In this document: piece by piece, positions 27,413 through 36,563 of the stretch
Layout: each line of letters starts with the position of its first letter
Position numbering within the stretch: the stretch's first letter is position 1
Assembly (NCBI GenBank): GCA_963666895.2
Contig: CAXXNS010000010.1
Location: 1-64,000, forward strand
Direction: 5' to 3'
From: G963666895 sp963666895
Lineage (GTDB): Bacteria > Desulfobacterota > Desulfovibrionia > Desulfovibrionales > Desulfovibrionaceae
Length of the DNA stretch: 64,000 nucleotides
The notes under the pieces: generated by a model
What the model was told of the DNA's origin: nothing
Databases searched by the model: none
Seen by the model: only the letters and a program-made list of their open reading frames with translations
Position numbers and translations under genes: made by a program

Positions 27413-28288
27413 ATGAAAAGGATTCTGATCAGGATCGCGGCGGCGGCCATGTACCCCCTGGCGGTGCTCAAGTACCGCTACAGGCTGTTCGTGGCCTACA
27501 CCACGGGCGACAAGGGGGGGAGCTCCCTGCCGCGCCGCCTGGCGTACCAGATCCTGCGCCTGGCCGGGGTGGTGCGCAACAAGCTCGCCTCCATCTTCAA
27601 CGAGACCTACGTCAACCACTGCCTGCGCGACAACGCCACCAACCAGAAGAAGCGAGAACTGCTCATGCACCGCGGCTTCGGCGGGGGCAAGCTCCTGCAG
27701 GAGGGCGGCATGGAGGAATACTCCCAGCGCCTGGAACAGCGCCGCATCGGCGGCTTCCTGGACGCCGCCGCCCTGGTGGGCATCGACCAGGACTCGTCCG
27801 TGCTGGACGTCGGCTGCGGAGCGGGAGCGGACGTCCAATACCTGAAGAGCACCATAACGGGCATCCGCGTGGACGCCATCGACGTGCGCCAGGAGGCCGT
27901 GGACCACGTCAACAAGACCTATGGCGACGACAAGACCAACGCGGTCTGCGGGAACATACTGGAAGAGGACTTCCTGGACTCCATTCCGGACAACACCTAC
28001 GACTGGATCCACATCTCATCGGTGCTGTCCCACCTCATGGGCACGAGCATCGAGGACACGGTCCGGATACGCAAGCGCATCCTCGGTACGCTCCTGGAAA
28101 AGGCGAACAAGGGCCTGCTCATCCTCGACGTCCGCATTCCGGAAAAGCCCTACCTGTTGGTCGGATTGATCAACAACTACATCGAGGACTACGCCGCCTA
28201 TTTCGCGGATTCCCAAGCAACCACGTACATTCTGCCGCACATCCTTCCAAGTTCCATAAAATGGGGCTATATCATCAAGAAGCGCTGA
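27413..28288 (+). CDS. Class I SAM-dependent methyltransferase
   Basis: 291-residue methyltransferase. SAM motif I is VLDVGCGAGAD near residue 130; the acidic residue after the next strand is in DAIDVRQEA, and DWIHISSVLSHL near residue 200 follows the usual order. The first 50 residues (FRLFVAY-type, basic and aromatic) may lie on the membrane face. It starts 34 bp after the radical SAM gene with AGGGCACGGGAAAG upstream and is followed by an FkbM methyltransferase. The acceptor is unknown; a sugar hydroxyl or carboxyl is likely from context. Confidence 0.82.
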   Translation: MKRILIRIAAAAMYPLAVLKYRYRLFVAYTTGDKGGSSLPRRLAYQILRLAGVVRNKLASIFNETYVNHCLRDNATNQKKRELLMHRGFGGGKLLQEGGMEEYSQRLEQRRIGGFLDAAALVGIDQDSSVLDVGCGAGADVQYLKSTITGIRVDAIDVRQEAVDHVNKTYGDDKTNAVCGNILEEDFLDSIPDNTYDWIHISSVLSHLMGTSIEDTVRIRKRILGTLLEKANKGLLILDVRIPEKPYLLVGLINNYIEDYAAYFADSQATTYILPHILPSSIKWGYIIKKR

Positions 28289-28327
28289 CGGTTATCTTCG
28301 AGAGCGCCGCTTGCAGCAGGAGCATTC

Positions 28328-29183
28328 ATGTCTTTCAAGTCAGCAATAGTTCGCGGCTACGTAGGCCTGTTCAGGCGGACGCTGTCCGTGCTCTCCAGGG
28401 AAAACCGGCAGATGGCCCTGTTCGACCTGTTCCGCGACGCCGACGGGTACACCTCCACGGTGGAAACCGCCCACGGGGCCATCCGGTTCAATTGCCCCAC
28501 CCCGCTCGCCCTGTGGCGGCTGAAGACCTTCTTCACCAAGGAGCCCGAGACCCTGGAGTGGATCGACTCCATGGACAAAGAGGACGTGCTGCTGGACATC
28601 GGGGCCAACGTCGGCATGTACACCATCTACGCGGCCAAAAAGGGCCATACCGTCCTGGCCGTGGAGCCCTTTTCAAGGAACTACGCCCTGCTCAACACGA
28701 ACATCTTCCTGAACCGAATGGATTCCCGGGTCAGCGCGTACTGCATGGCCTTCAGCCGGGGAGGACCGGCTCGGCCACCTGAACGTCACCACCATGGAAA
28801 CCGGCGGGGCCTGCTCCCTGTTCGGGGACAAGGTGGACGGCCTGCACGTCTCGGAGGTGTCGCAGGACGTCACCTTCCACCAGGGCGTGCTGGGCATGAG
28901 CGTGGACTCCTTCCTCAGCCGGTTCGACGTCCCGTTCCCCACGCACATCAAGATCGACGTGGACGGCATCGAGCCGGAGATTCTCGAGGGCGCCCCGGCC
29001 ACCCTCGCCGACCCCAGGCTCAAGAGCGTGCTGCTGGAGATCGACGAGAACGACACCCCATGCCTTGAAAGGATCACCGGGCTGTTCGCGGCCCACGGCC
29101 TGACCCTGAAGCACAAGGCCCAGAGCGAGCTCGTGGCCTCGGGGCCTTACGCCAGCGTGTTCAACCATATCTTCGGACGATAG
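28328..29183 (+). pseudogene. FkbM family methyltransferase with apparent one-base insertion
   Basis: FkbM-type SAM methyltransferase broken by an apparent frameshift. The first frame gives VLLDIGANVGMYTIYAAKKGHTVLAVEP (motif I near residue 85) up to about residue 145 (MAFSR). The second frame, from about 28760, gives EDRLGHLNVTTMETGGACSLFG and then THIKIDVDGIEPEILEGA, the family's conserved IDVDGxExxxLxG block, to the stop at 29183. Dropping one G from the GGGG at 28758-28761 joins the two parts into a normal 284-residue protein. AGGAG lies before the ATG. As with the gene at 13061 the cause is either a sequencing error or a real mutation. The role would be O-methylation of a sugar. Confidence 0.82.
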
Positions 29184-29202
29184 CAAGCCCTCGGGAAAAG
29201 AC

Positions 29203-29325
29203 ATGAAACGCCTCTTATATTTCATCATCGCCCTGTTGGAAAAGCTGCACATCCGCAAGCCGCCGCCGGACGCCTCCAGCGACGACAAGAAGTCGCCGCC
29301 GGACACCAACTATCCCCTTTGGTGA
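29203..29325 (+). CDS. Small hypothetical protein (40 aa)
   Basis: A 40-residue open frame that fills the gap between the FkbM gene and the acyltransferase. It begins MKRLLYFIIALLEKLH, a short amphipathic or single-span hydrophobic helix, and continues with a Pro/Asp/Lys-rich tail (KPPPDASSDDKK). GGGAAAAG lies just upstream of the ATG, and the gap is otherwise empty. It could be a small membrane-associated accessory of the glycan machinery. I do not recognise a family, and it may be too short to have been annotated elsewhere. Confidence 0.45.
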   Translation: MKRLLYFIIALLEKLHIRKPPPDASSDDKKSPPDTNYPLW

Positions 29326-29442
29326 GTACGGCGGACGCGGCGGACGCATTGACATCCCTTGTACGGGGTGGTGAATACAGATGCTGTCGTTTCACCCAAC
29401 GGCGGGACTGCCCCCGCCACTGACTTCCAGGCGGTTGCTACC

Positions 29443-29928
29443 ATGCCCCCAGCCAGCGCGGATTGGTCAAGAGAGGCCCTCGTACCGGGCCGCCACGAAC
29501 CGGGAAAACGCCTGGTCCGCTGCATTCGCCAGCACCAGCGCGCCCAGGGCAGGAAGCTGTTTTTCCTCAAGCCGCTGGTGATCCGGTACATCGTGTACCG
29601 CTGGCGGTTCTGGAGCGCGGTCTGCGGCGCGGACATTCCCTTTATGGAGCACCTGGGCGGGGGATTCGCCGTGCCCCACCCCAACGGCGTGGTCATCCAC
29701 CCGCTGGCCAGGATCGGGGTCAACTGCACCGTGATGCAGCAGGTGACCATAGGCAAGGGCACCAAGGGCGGCTACCCGACCATCGGCGACAACGTGTTCA
29801 TCGGCCCCGGCGCCAAAATCCTGGGGGACGTGACCGTGGGCGACGACGCGAAGGTCGGGGCCAACGCCGTGGTGCTTGCGGACGTTCCGCCCGGAGCCAC
29901 CGTCACGGGCATCCCGGCCGGACCCTGA
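29443..29928 (+). CDS. Hexapeptide-repeat acyltransferase, serine acetyltransferase-like
   Basis: About 161 residues of left-handed beta-helix acyltransferase. The hexapeptide core runs from IHPLARIGVNCTVMQQ through TIGDNVFIGPGAKILGDV to VLADVPPGATVTGIPAG, and the His-containing VPHPNGVVIHP precedes it, as in CysE-like enzymes. It would transfer acetyl from acetyl-CoA. The start is uncertain: the open frame reaches back to a TTG at 29359, but the extra 28 residues look unlike the family, and ATG 29443 has a weak AGGCGG. Lacking the CysE N-terminal helical domain it is more likely a glycan or sugar-nucleotide acetyltransferase than cysteine biosynthesis. Confidence 0.82.
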   Translation: MPPASADWSREALVPGRHEPGKRLVRCIRQHQRAQGRKLFFLKPLVIRYIVYRWRFWSAVCGADIPFMEHLGGGFAVPHPNGVVIHPLARIGVNCTVMQQVTIGKGTKGGYPTIGDNVFIGPGAKILGDVTVGDDAKVGANAVVLADVPPGATVTGIPAGP

Positions 29929-29957
29929 CCGCGAATGGCCATCAGGATTGACGACCA

Positions 29958-31166
29958 ATGATCTTCACCATCCTTTTCGCCGCATTGTTCCTCTGCGGGG
30001 CCCTCCTCGCCTTGGTCCTGCCCGCCTTCCTGGTGCAGGGCGCGGCGGCAGCCGTCCTGTGGGGGATCGCCTGCCTGGCGGCCTACCTGGTCCTGGCCGA
30101 GCTGCTCTTCCGGGCGGCCTACTGGCTGCGGACGGGAAGCCGGCCCGAGCGTTTCCCCTCGGTGCCCTTTGAGCAGATCCACGTGGAGCCCCATCCGTAC
30201 ATCCCGTACGTGTACAAGAAGGACTTCACCCCCGAGAGCCGCCGCAGAAAGAGCGCCGTGGCCGACTACCCACTGCACGCCGGGCGGTTCCGCTTTCCCG
30301 AGGTCCACTTCAACAATTTCCGGCTGATCAACGGGCCCGGGGCGGACCGGGACGTCGAGATGCCCAAGCCCGAAGGGCGGTTCCGCGTGCTCTGCCTGGG
30401 CGCGTCCACCACGGGCAACTACATCGAGGAGGACGGCGCCCTTTACAGCTATCCCAACGAGCTGGAAAAGGAGCTGCGCTCCCGCCGCCCGGACCTGGAC
30501 GTCGAGGTGGTCAACGGCGGCGTGGGCGGCCGCACCAGCGCGGAGATACTGATCCATTTCCTGCTCGACTTGGTGGACATCCAGCCGGACGCCGTGGTCC
30601 TCTACCACGCCTACAACGACCTGGGCCCGTCTATGACCCCGGGCTTCCAGCCCGACTATTCCCACGCCCGGAAGAACCTCGGCGAGACCTACCATCTCTA
30701 CCGGGCCCGGTCCCGCTTCCCGGACATCCCGTCCTCGCTCTACCATTACTTCCTGAACCGGCTCTTCCCGGGCACCATCAGCAACTCCCTGCTCAACTCC
30801 GTGACCCTGGCCCCGCCGGACACGGACGCCCCCTTCCAGGGCCTGGCCACCTACGAGCGGAACCTGCGCCACCTGCTGGACGTCTGCAGGGCCCGGGACA
30901 TAACGCCGGTCCTGGCCACCTTTTGCCATTACCTCCATCCCGGCATCGCCGATTCCCCGGAACACCGGAAGTACGGCCAGGGAGTCCGGGAGGAGAACCG
31001 GGTCATGCGCGGGCTGGCCGATGCATTCGGGGCCCGGCTGGCGGACGCGGCCGAAGGCATGCCGCAGGAGGACGAATTCTTCGTGGACAGCATCCACTTC
31101 ACCCCCCGGGGAATGACCCGGCTGGCCCGGCTCGTGGCCGAGGAACTCGAGGCCGTCCTGCCCTAG
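29958..31166 (+). CDS. Membrane-anchored SGNH/GDSL hydrolase family protein
   Basis: 402-residue protein with two hydrophobic spans at residues 1-55 (MIFTILFAALFLCGALLALVL and a second from about 30) that should anchor it in the inner membrane with the catalytic domain outside. The SGNH blocks are LCLGASTTG with Ser150, the Gly block GGVGGRTSAE near residue 191, the Asn block YHAYNDLG near residue 217, and DSIHFTPRG with Asp377 and His380. Such proteins remove or transfer O-acyl groups on extracellular glycans. It starts 29 bp after the acyltransferase and precedes three glycosyl- or methyltransferase genes. Acetyl transfer versus hydrolysis cannot be told apart here. Confidence 0.87.
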   Translation: MIFTILFAALFLCGALLALVLPAFLVQGAAAAVLWGIACLAAYLVLAELLFRAAYWLRTGSRPERFPSVPFEQIHVEPHPYIPYVYKKDFTPESRRRKSAVADYPLHAGRFRFPEVHFNNFRLINGPGADRDVEMPKPEGRFRVLCLGASTTGNYIEEDGALYSYPNELEKELRSRRPDLDVEVVNGGVGGRTSAEILIHFLLDLVDIQPDAVVLYHAYNDLGPSMTPGFQPDYSHARKNLGETYHLYRARSRFPDIPSSLYHYFLNRLFPGTISNSLLNSVTLAPPDTDAPFQGLATYERNLRHLLDVCRARDITPVLATFCHYLHPGIADSPEHRKYGQGVREENRVMRGLADAFGARLADAAEGMPQEDEFFVDSIHFTPRGMTRLARLVAEELEAVLP

Positions 31167-31196
31167 CCGAACACCGTGGATATTCCAGCACACCCC

Positions 31197-32291
31197 ATGC
31201 GCATCCTTCTCATCTACCACGCCCTGCAGATGGGCGGCGTGGACTCCGTGGTGGCCAAGCACGTCAACCACTGGGCCGCGCACGGACAGGACATCACCCT
31301 GGCCCTGTTCAGCGCGCCCGGCTCGCCCGCCCACTACGCCCTGCACCCCGGGGTGCGGGTGCTCCACCTGGACCTGTTCTCCTCCGGCGGCTCCCCGCTC
31401 AAACGGCTGACCGCGGCCGTGCGCCGCCACCTGAAGCTGCGCCGGACCATACGGGAGACCGCGCCGGACATGGTGGTCAGCCACGTGGACGCGGTCAACG
31501 CCCGGGTCCTGCTGGCGGCCCGGGGGCTGAAGATTCCGGTGGTCGTGACCGAGCATACGGACCCCAACGTGTTTCGCCCGCCCTGGCCCTGGTCGTGGCT
31601 GCGGCGGATGCTCTACCCCGGCGCGGCCAAGGTGGTGGTGCTCAACCGGGTCATGCGGGAATATTTCCTCGGCTACCTGCCCGGGGACAACGTCCTGATC
31701 ATCCCCAACCCCCTGGACCTGGGGCCCCTGGACGTTGAACGCGACGAGACGCGGACCATCCTGTACCTGGGGCGGCTGGCCCCGGAAAAGGGCGTCGACG
31801 TCCTGATCCGGGCCTTTGCCTGCTGCCGCCAGGAGGGATGGAGCCTGAACATTGCCGGAGACGGCCCCCTGCGCTCCCAGCTGGAAGGGCTCTCCCGGGA
31901 ACTGGGCGTCGAGGACGACGTCCACTTCCTGGGTTCCATCCAGGACGTCGGCCCCTTGCTGGCCCGGGCCGCCATCTTCGCCCTGCCCTCGCACTTCGAG
32001 GGCTTTCCCATGGCCCTGAGCGAGGCCATGGTCTGCGGCGTTCCCCCGGTGGCCACGGAGACCTCGGGGGCCACGAACCTCATCCGGGACAACGAAAACG
32101 GGCTGCTCTCCCCGGTGGGCGACCACCTGGAATTCAGCAAGCGCCTTGACCGGCTCATGGCCGACGACACGCTCCGCCGCCGCCTGGGAAACGCCGCGCA
32201 ACGGCTGCGCGAGGTGGTCTCCATCGACTCCGTCATGGCCCAATGGAACCAAACGCTGCGGTCGGTGCGGCGGCAAAAGGATACGCGATGA
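31197..32291 (+). CDS. Glycosyltransferase family 4
   Basis: 364-residue GT-B retaining glycosyltransferase. The N-terminus LLIYHALQMGGVDSVVAKH gives the acceptor domain; the donor domain has LYLGRLAPEKGVDVLIRAF near residue 188 and the EX7E motif in EGFPMALSEAM near residue 268. I use ATG 31197, which starts the first family strand; a GTG at 31176 would add seven residues. The stop overlaps the next start (ATGA). It would add one sugar to the growing repeat unit at the cytoplasmic membrane face. Confidence 0.92.
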   Translation: MRILLIYHALQMGGVDSVVAKHVNHWAAHGQDITLALFSAPGSPAHYALHPGVRVLHLDLFSSGGSPLKRLTAAVRRHLKLRRTIRETAPDMVVSHVDAVNARVLLAARGLKIPVVVTEHTDPNVFRPPWPWSWLRRMLYPGAAKVVVLNRVMREYFLGYLPGDNVLIIPNPLDLGPLDVERDETRTILYLGRLAPEKGVDVLIRAFACCRQEGWSLNIAGDGPLRSQLEGLSRELGVEDDVHFLGSIQDVGPLLARAAIFALPSHFEGFPMALSEAMVCGVPPVATETSGATNLIRDNENGLLSPVGDHLEFSKRLDRLMADDTLRRRLGNAAQRLREVVSIDSVMAQWNQTLRSVRRQKDTR

Positions 32292-33103
32292 CCCGGGACG
32301 GAGAAGACCTGGCCGGAGAACAGTTCTGGGAGGACGCCTGGAGCGGTCGGCAACTGCCGCCCCCGGTCTCCCCGGACCGCCCGGAGCTGGAATATTACAT
32401 GGACCGGCGCTACCACGAGGAGCTGGCCCGGATCCTCGACGGCCGCCAGGGAGGCGAGCTGATCGAGGTGGGCTGCGCAGGCTCCCGGTGGCTGCCCTAT
32501 TTCGCCTCCCGGCTGGGTTTCCGGGTGTCCGGGCTGGACTATTCCGAAACCGGCTGCGCCCAGGCCCGGGCCATGCTGGAGCGCGAGGGGATCGACGCCC
32601 CGATCCACGAGGGAGACCTCTTCTCTCCTCCGCAAGACCTGCTCAACCGCCACGACGTGGTCGTCTCCTTCGGGCTGGTGGAGCATTTCCAACATACCGA
32701 CCAGGCCATCGGAGCCCTGGCCGAACTGGTGCGCCCGGGGGGCTTGCTCGTGACCTTCGTTCCCAACACCCGGGGCCTGCCCGGGCTGCTCATGCGCCTG
32801 ATCAACCGCCAGGTCCACGACGCCCACAAGCCCCTGCGCCTGGAAAACCTGCGCTCGGCCGCACAGGCCGCGGCCCTGGCCACCAGGGAGCTGCGGTACT
32901 TCATGTCTCTCAACCTGTCCGCCCTGTCCCTGGCCATCTGCAGCAGGCCCCCTTCCTGGTGGACCCGGCCGCTGCTCCGCGGATTCAGCGCCGTCACCAA
33001 GCTCGCCTGGGCCTGCAACCGGCTGGGGCTGCCCGAGATGCCAAACCGGCTCGTCTCGCCCTTCATCATTCACGTCGGCGAGAAAGCGCAGGACCGGCCA
33101 TGA
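32288..33103 (+). CDS. Class I SAM-dependent methyltransferase
   Basis: 271-residue methyltransferase. SAM motif I is LIEVGCAGSRWLPYFASRLG near residue 60, followed by SGLDYSETG with the ribose-binding acid and VVSFGLVEHF near residue 125. The WEDAWSG start is common among small-molecule methyltransferases of glycan clusters. ATG 32288 overlaps the glycosyltransferase stop; an in-frame ATG at 32243 is inside that gene. The C-terminal 80 residues are hydrophobic-aromatic and could bind a lipid-linked acceptor. Which group is methylated is unknown. Confidence 0.85.
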   Translation: MTRDGEDLAGEQFWEDAWSGRQLPPPVSPDRPELEYYMDRRYHEELARILDGRQGGELIEVGCAGSRWLPYFASRLGFRVSGLDYSETGCAQARAMLEREGIDAPIHEGDLFSPPQDLLNRHDVVVSFGLVEHFQHTDQAIGALAELVRPGGLLVTFVPNTRGLPGLLMRLINRQVHDAHKPLRLENLRSAAQAAALATRELRYFMSLNLSALSLAICSRPPSWWTRPLLRGFSAVTKLAWACNRLGLPEMPNRLVSPFIIHVGEKAQDRP

Positions 33104-34068
33104 GAAACGAAACAAGGAACGTCCTGGTCACCGGCTGCGCCGGGTTCGTGGGCCGCCATCTGACGCGCCGCCTCCTGGACCAGGGGATCGTCGTGGCCGG
33201 AGTGGACGACTTCTCCTCCAGCTCGACCTCCGCGCTCCGGGAATTCCGGGACCGGGCCGGATTCCGGTTCCAGGAAGGCGACTTCACTACGCCGGGCCTG
33301 CTGAACCGCGTCCAGGGGCAGTACGGCCCGCTGCAGGCCGTGTTCCACCTGGCCGCCCGGGTCAGCGTTCCCTATTCCTTGGCCCACCCCGAGGAGACCC
33401 TGGAGGTCAACCACCGGGCCACCCTGGCCCTGCACGCCGAGGCCCAGGCCCTGGGCGTCCCGGCCTTCGTGTTTGCCGGGTCCGCGGCCGAGTATGGCGA
33501 CTGCGAACGGTTGCCCCTGGCCGAGGACGACGCGGACGACTCCATCCACCACCTGAGCCCCTACGGCCGGTCCAAGTGGCTGGCCAGCCGGGGCATCGAG
33601 GCCTCGGGCTACGGCTGCTCCCTGCGCTTCTTCAACATCTACGGGCCCGGGCAGCCCACGGGCAGCCCCTATTCCGGGGTCATCACCCTGTTCATCCACC
33701 GCGCCCTGACCGGCGAGCCCCTGGTCATCCACGGCGACGGCTCCCAGACCCGGGACTTCCTGTTCATCGACGACGCGGTGGACGCCTACCTGGCCGCGGC
33801 CGGGCTGGACGGCGAGCCGCCCCTGACCGGCATCTACAACGTGGGCTCGGGCCAGACCGTGTCCATCCGGGAGCTGGCCGAGGCCATCCAAAAGCTGACC
33901 CTTTGCCCGCACCCCATCCGGCACGACGAGCCCCGGCCGGGCGACATCCTCCACTCCCGGGCCGACATAGGCCGGCTGTCGGCCACGGGCCGCTTCTCCC
34001 CGTCGATCACCCTGGAGCAGGGGTTGCTGGAGACCGTGGCCTGGGCGCGGAGCGTCACCAGGAACTGA
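33100..34068 (+). CDS. NAD-dependent epimerase/dehydratase (extended SDR)
   Basis: 322-residue NDP-sugar epimerase or dehydratase. The cofactor motif GCAGFVGRH is near residue 11, the active-site strand AGSAAEYG near residue 126, and the catalytic YGRSK near residue 152. FFNIYGPGQPTGSPYSGVI and RDFLFIDDAVDAYL match UDP-glucose-4-epimerase-like proteins. The start overlaps the methyltransferase stop by 4 bp. Four extended SDRs in one cluster suggest at least one rare sugar besides the housekeeping ones; which is not readable. Confidence 0.9.
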   Translation: MRNETRNVLVTGCAGFVGRHLTRRLLDQGIVVAGVDDFSSSSTSALREFRDRAGFRFQEGDFTTPGLLNRVQGQYGPLQAVFHLAARVSVPYSLAHPEETLEVNHRATLALHAEAQALGVPAFVFAGSAAEYGDCERLPLAEDDADDSIHHLSPYGRSKWLASRGIEASGYGCSLRFFNIYGPGQPTGSPYSGVITLFIHRALTGEPLVIHGDGSQTRDFLFIDDAVDAYLAAAGLDGEPPLTGIYNVGSGQTVSIRELAEAIQKLTLCPHPIRHDEPRPGDILHSRADIGRLSATGRFSPSITLEQGLLETVAWARSVTRN

Positions 34069-34083
34069 GCCGCCTGAAAAAGC

Positions 34084-35175
34084 ATGCGCGTCGCCTTCAT
34101 CATATCGGCACTCCCCATGGGCGGGGCGGAACGCGTCCTGTCCCTGGTGGCCCACGGCCTGGCCGGGCGGGGCCACGACATCTCCGTGCTGACATTCAGC
34201 CGTGCGGACGAGGCCCCGTTCTACCCGCTGGACGAGCGCATCCGCCTGCTGCCCCTGGACCTGTCGCGGAACTCCCGCAACCCGGCGCAGGCCGTGGGCA
34301 ACAACCTCAGGCGCGTGCGCGTCCTGCGCCGACAGCTGGCCGCCCTGCGCCCGGACGCGGCCGTGCCCTTCATGGACGCCACCAGCGTGCTGGCCATCCT
34401 GGCCTCGCGGGGCCTGGGCATTCCGGTGCTGGCCGCCGAGCACATCGACCCGGCCCAGCACGACATCGGCCGCGTCTGGAACACCCTGCGCCGCCTGGCC
34501 TACCGCCGCGCCCACCGGGTTCTGGTGCTGACCTCGGGCATCGACGCCTGTTTCCCCGCCTCCATCCGCAAGCGCTGCGTGGTCATGCCCAACCCGGTGG
34601 TGGCCGACTGCTCCGGCCCGGCGGACCTGGACATGCCCCGGCCGTGCATCCTGGGGGCCGGACGCCTGGCCCAGCAAAAGGGCTTCGACGTCCTGATCCG
34701 GGCCCTGGACGCCCTGTCTCCCAAGCATCCGGACGCCCAGGTCCTGATCCTGGGGCAGGGTCCGGAACGCGACAACCTGAAACAACTGGCCGCGGACCTG
34801 GGCCTGGCCGACCGGGTCCACCTGCCCGGCGCGGTGGACAACCCCGCGCCCTTCATGGCCCGCGCCGACGTCTTCGCCCTGCCCTCGCGCTACGAGGGCT
34901 TTCCCATGGCCCTGTGCGAGGCCCTGGCCTGCGGCGCGCCCACGGTGAGCACCTGGTTCTCCCCGGGCGCGGGCGACATCCTCAGGCCCGACGAGAACGC
35001 CCTAGCCGTCCAGCCGGAAGACGTGGCCGGACTGGCCGAGGCCCTGGACCGCCTGCTGTCGGACGCACCCCTGCGGGACCGGCTGGCCAGGTCGGCCCGG
35101 ACCATCCTGGACCGCTACGGCCTGGACCCGGTGCTGGACCGCTGGGAAGCCCTGCTCAAGGAAACGGGAGCCTGA
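34084..35175 (+). CDS. Glycosyltransferase family 4
   Basis: 363-residue GT-B glycosyltransferase. The acceptor domain begins VAFIISALPMGGAERVLSLVAHGLAGRGH; the donor domain has ILGAGRLAQQKGFDVLIRALD near residue 197 and EX7E in YEGFPMALCEALACG near residue 271. It starts 15 bp after the epimerase stop, and the following MBOAT gene begins 1 bp after its stop. A retaining transfer to a lipid-linked glycan at the inner membrane is expected. Confidence 0.92.
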   Translation: MRVAFIISALPMGGAERVLSLVAHGLAGRGHDISVLTFSRADEAPFYPLDERIRLLPLDLSRNSRNPAQAVGNNLRRVRVLRRQLAALRPDAAVPFMDATSVLAILASRGLGIPVLAAEHIDPAQHDIGRVWNTLRRLAYRRAHRVLVLTSGIDACFPASIRKRCVVMPNPVVADCSGPADLDMPRPCILGAGRLAQQKGFDVLIRALDALSPKHPDAQVLILGQGPERDNLKQLAADLGLADRVHLPGAVDNPAPFMARADVFALPSRYEGFPMALCEALACGAPTVSTWFSPGAGDILRPDENALAVQPEDVAGLAEALDRLLSDAPLRDRLARSARTILDRYGLDPVLDRWEALLKETGA

Positions 35176-35176
35176 C

Positions 35177-36556
35177 GTGCCCTTCTGGCGTCCGGAATTC
35201 CTCCTCCTCTGGGCTTGCGGCCTGCTGGCCCTGTGGGCCCTGCCCGGCTCCCCCTCGCGCCGGACCGTGCTGGCCCTGCTGGGCATGTACTTCTACGCCT
35301 GGTGGGACATCCGGTTCCTGGTCCTGCCCCTGGGCCTGTCCCTGGCCGACTGGGCCCTGGCCGCGCTCATGGCCCGGCGCCCTCCTGGACGCGCCCGCAA
35401 CGCCCTGTTCGCGTTGGGCGTGGCCCTACACCTGGGCCTGCTGGCCTTTTTCAAGTACTCGGGCATCCTGTTACAGGCCCTTTCCCTGGCCGAACCGCAG
35501 GCCGGGGCGCTCTGGATCATCCTGCCCCTGGGCCTGTCCTTCCAGGCCTTCCAGGCCATCACCTACCTGGCCTCGGTGCGCTCGGGCTCCATACCCGCCA
35601 GGAAATCCCCCCTGGACGTGCTGGCCTTCAGCTTCTTCTTTCCCTGCCTGACGGCCGGACCCATCCCCCGGGCCGAGGAGCTCATGCCCCAGTTGGAAAA
35701 CCTGGACCGGCCCCGGGCCGACCAGGTATTCAGCGGGCTGGCCCGCTTTTCCTTCGGCCTGTTCAAGAAGCTGGTCCTGGCCGACCACCTGGCCCTGTAT
35801 GTCAACGAGGTCTACGCCCACCCCGGGCTCTACTCCGCCCCCACGGTGTGGGGCGCGGTCCTGGCCTACGCCCTGCAGATCTACCTGGACTTCTCCGGAT
35901 ACTCGGACATGGCCCTGGGCACGGCCCAGAGCCTGGGCGTGCGCCTGCCCGAGAACTTCCGCTTCCCCTACCTGTCCGCCAACATCGCCGACTTCTGGCG
36001 GCGCTGGCACATCTCCCTGTCCTACTGGCTCCGCGACCACCTCTACATCCCGCTGGGCGGCAGCCGGCGCGGCCCGGCCCGAACCCTGGCCAACTACATG
36101 GCGGTCATGCTCCTGTGCGGGGCCTGGCACGGCTCGGACTGGACCTTCGTGCTCTGGGGCGGGCTGCACGGGCTCGGCCTGTGTGCGCACAGGCTGTGGC
36201 GCACCCGGCGTCCCGGCGCCCTGCCCACTCCCCTGGGCAAGACCCTGGCCTGGGCCCTGACCATGGCCTTCGTGGTCCTGTGCTGGATTCCCTTCCGGGC
36301 CGACGGCCTTGGCCACATGGGCCAACTGGTCCAGGCCATGTTCGCAGGCCAAGGCCTGGCCTGGTTCCCACCCCAGTTCCTCCTGGTCCTGGCCGCCACG
36401 GCCCTGGCCCACTGGCTGCGCGCCACGGGAACGGCCGGCCGCCTGCCCTGGCAAAGGCCGGGCTGGCTGGCCCCGGCCACGGCCTTCACCCTGCTTTGGT
36501 GGAGCCTTCTCTTCCAGGCCGAGGGCTTCACGCCCTTTATCTACGGAGCCTTCTGA
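35177..36556 (+). CDS. MBOAT family O-acyltransferase (AlgI/DltB-like)
   Basis: 459-residue polytopic membrane protein of the MBOAT family, which passes acyl groups across the inner membrane to glycan acceptors. Many hydrophobic spans begin at residue 7; the family signature FWRRWHISLSYWLRDHLYIPLGG near residue 275 and the catalytic His318 in CGAWHGSDWTF are visible. The start is GTG 35177, 1 bp after the previous stop. It is followed 7 bp later by an SGNH-domain protein, the classic partner that completes periplasmic O-acylation (as AlgI with AlgJ/X). A second MBOAT-SGNH pair lies at 40493-42914. Confidence 0.92.
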   Translation: MPFWRPEFLLLWACGLLALWALPGSPSRRTVLALLGMYFYAWWDIRFLVLPLGLSLADWALAALMARRPPGRARNALFALGVALHLGLLAFFKYSGILLQALSLAEPQAGALWIILPLGLSFQAFQAITYLASVRSGSIPARKSPLDVLAFSFFFPCLTAGPIPRAEELMPQLENLDRPRADQVFSGLARFSFGLFKKLVLADHLALYVNEVYAHPGLYSAPTVWGAVLAYALQIYLDFSGYSDMALGTAQSLGVRLPENFRFPYLSANIADFWRRWHISLSYWLRDHLYIPLGGSRRGPARTLANYMAVMLLCGAWHGSDWTFVLWGGLHGLGLCAHRLWRTRRPGALPTPLGKTLAWALTMAFVVLCWIPFRADGLGHMGQLVQAMFAGQGLAWFPPQFLLVLAATALAHWLRATGTAGRLPWQRPGWLAPATAFTLLWWSLLFQAEGFTPFIYGAF

Positions 36557-36563
36557 GGGAAGC

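Noticed and set aside
29349..29370. TTGACA as a -35 box for an internal promoter before the acyltransferase
   Set aside because: No acceptable -10 box lies at 16-18 bp.
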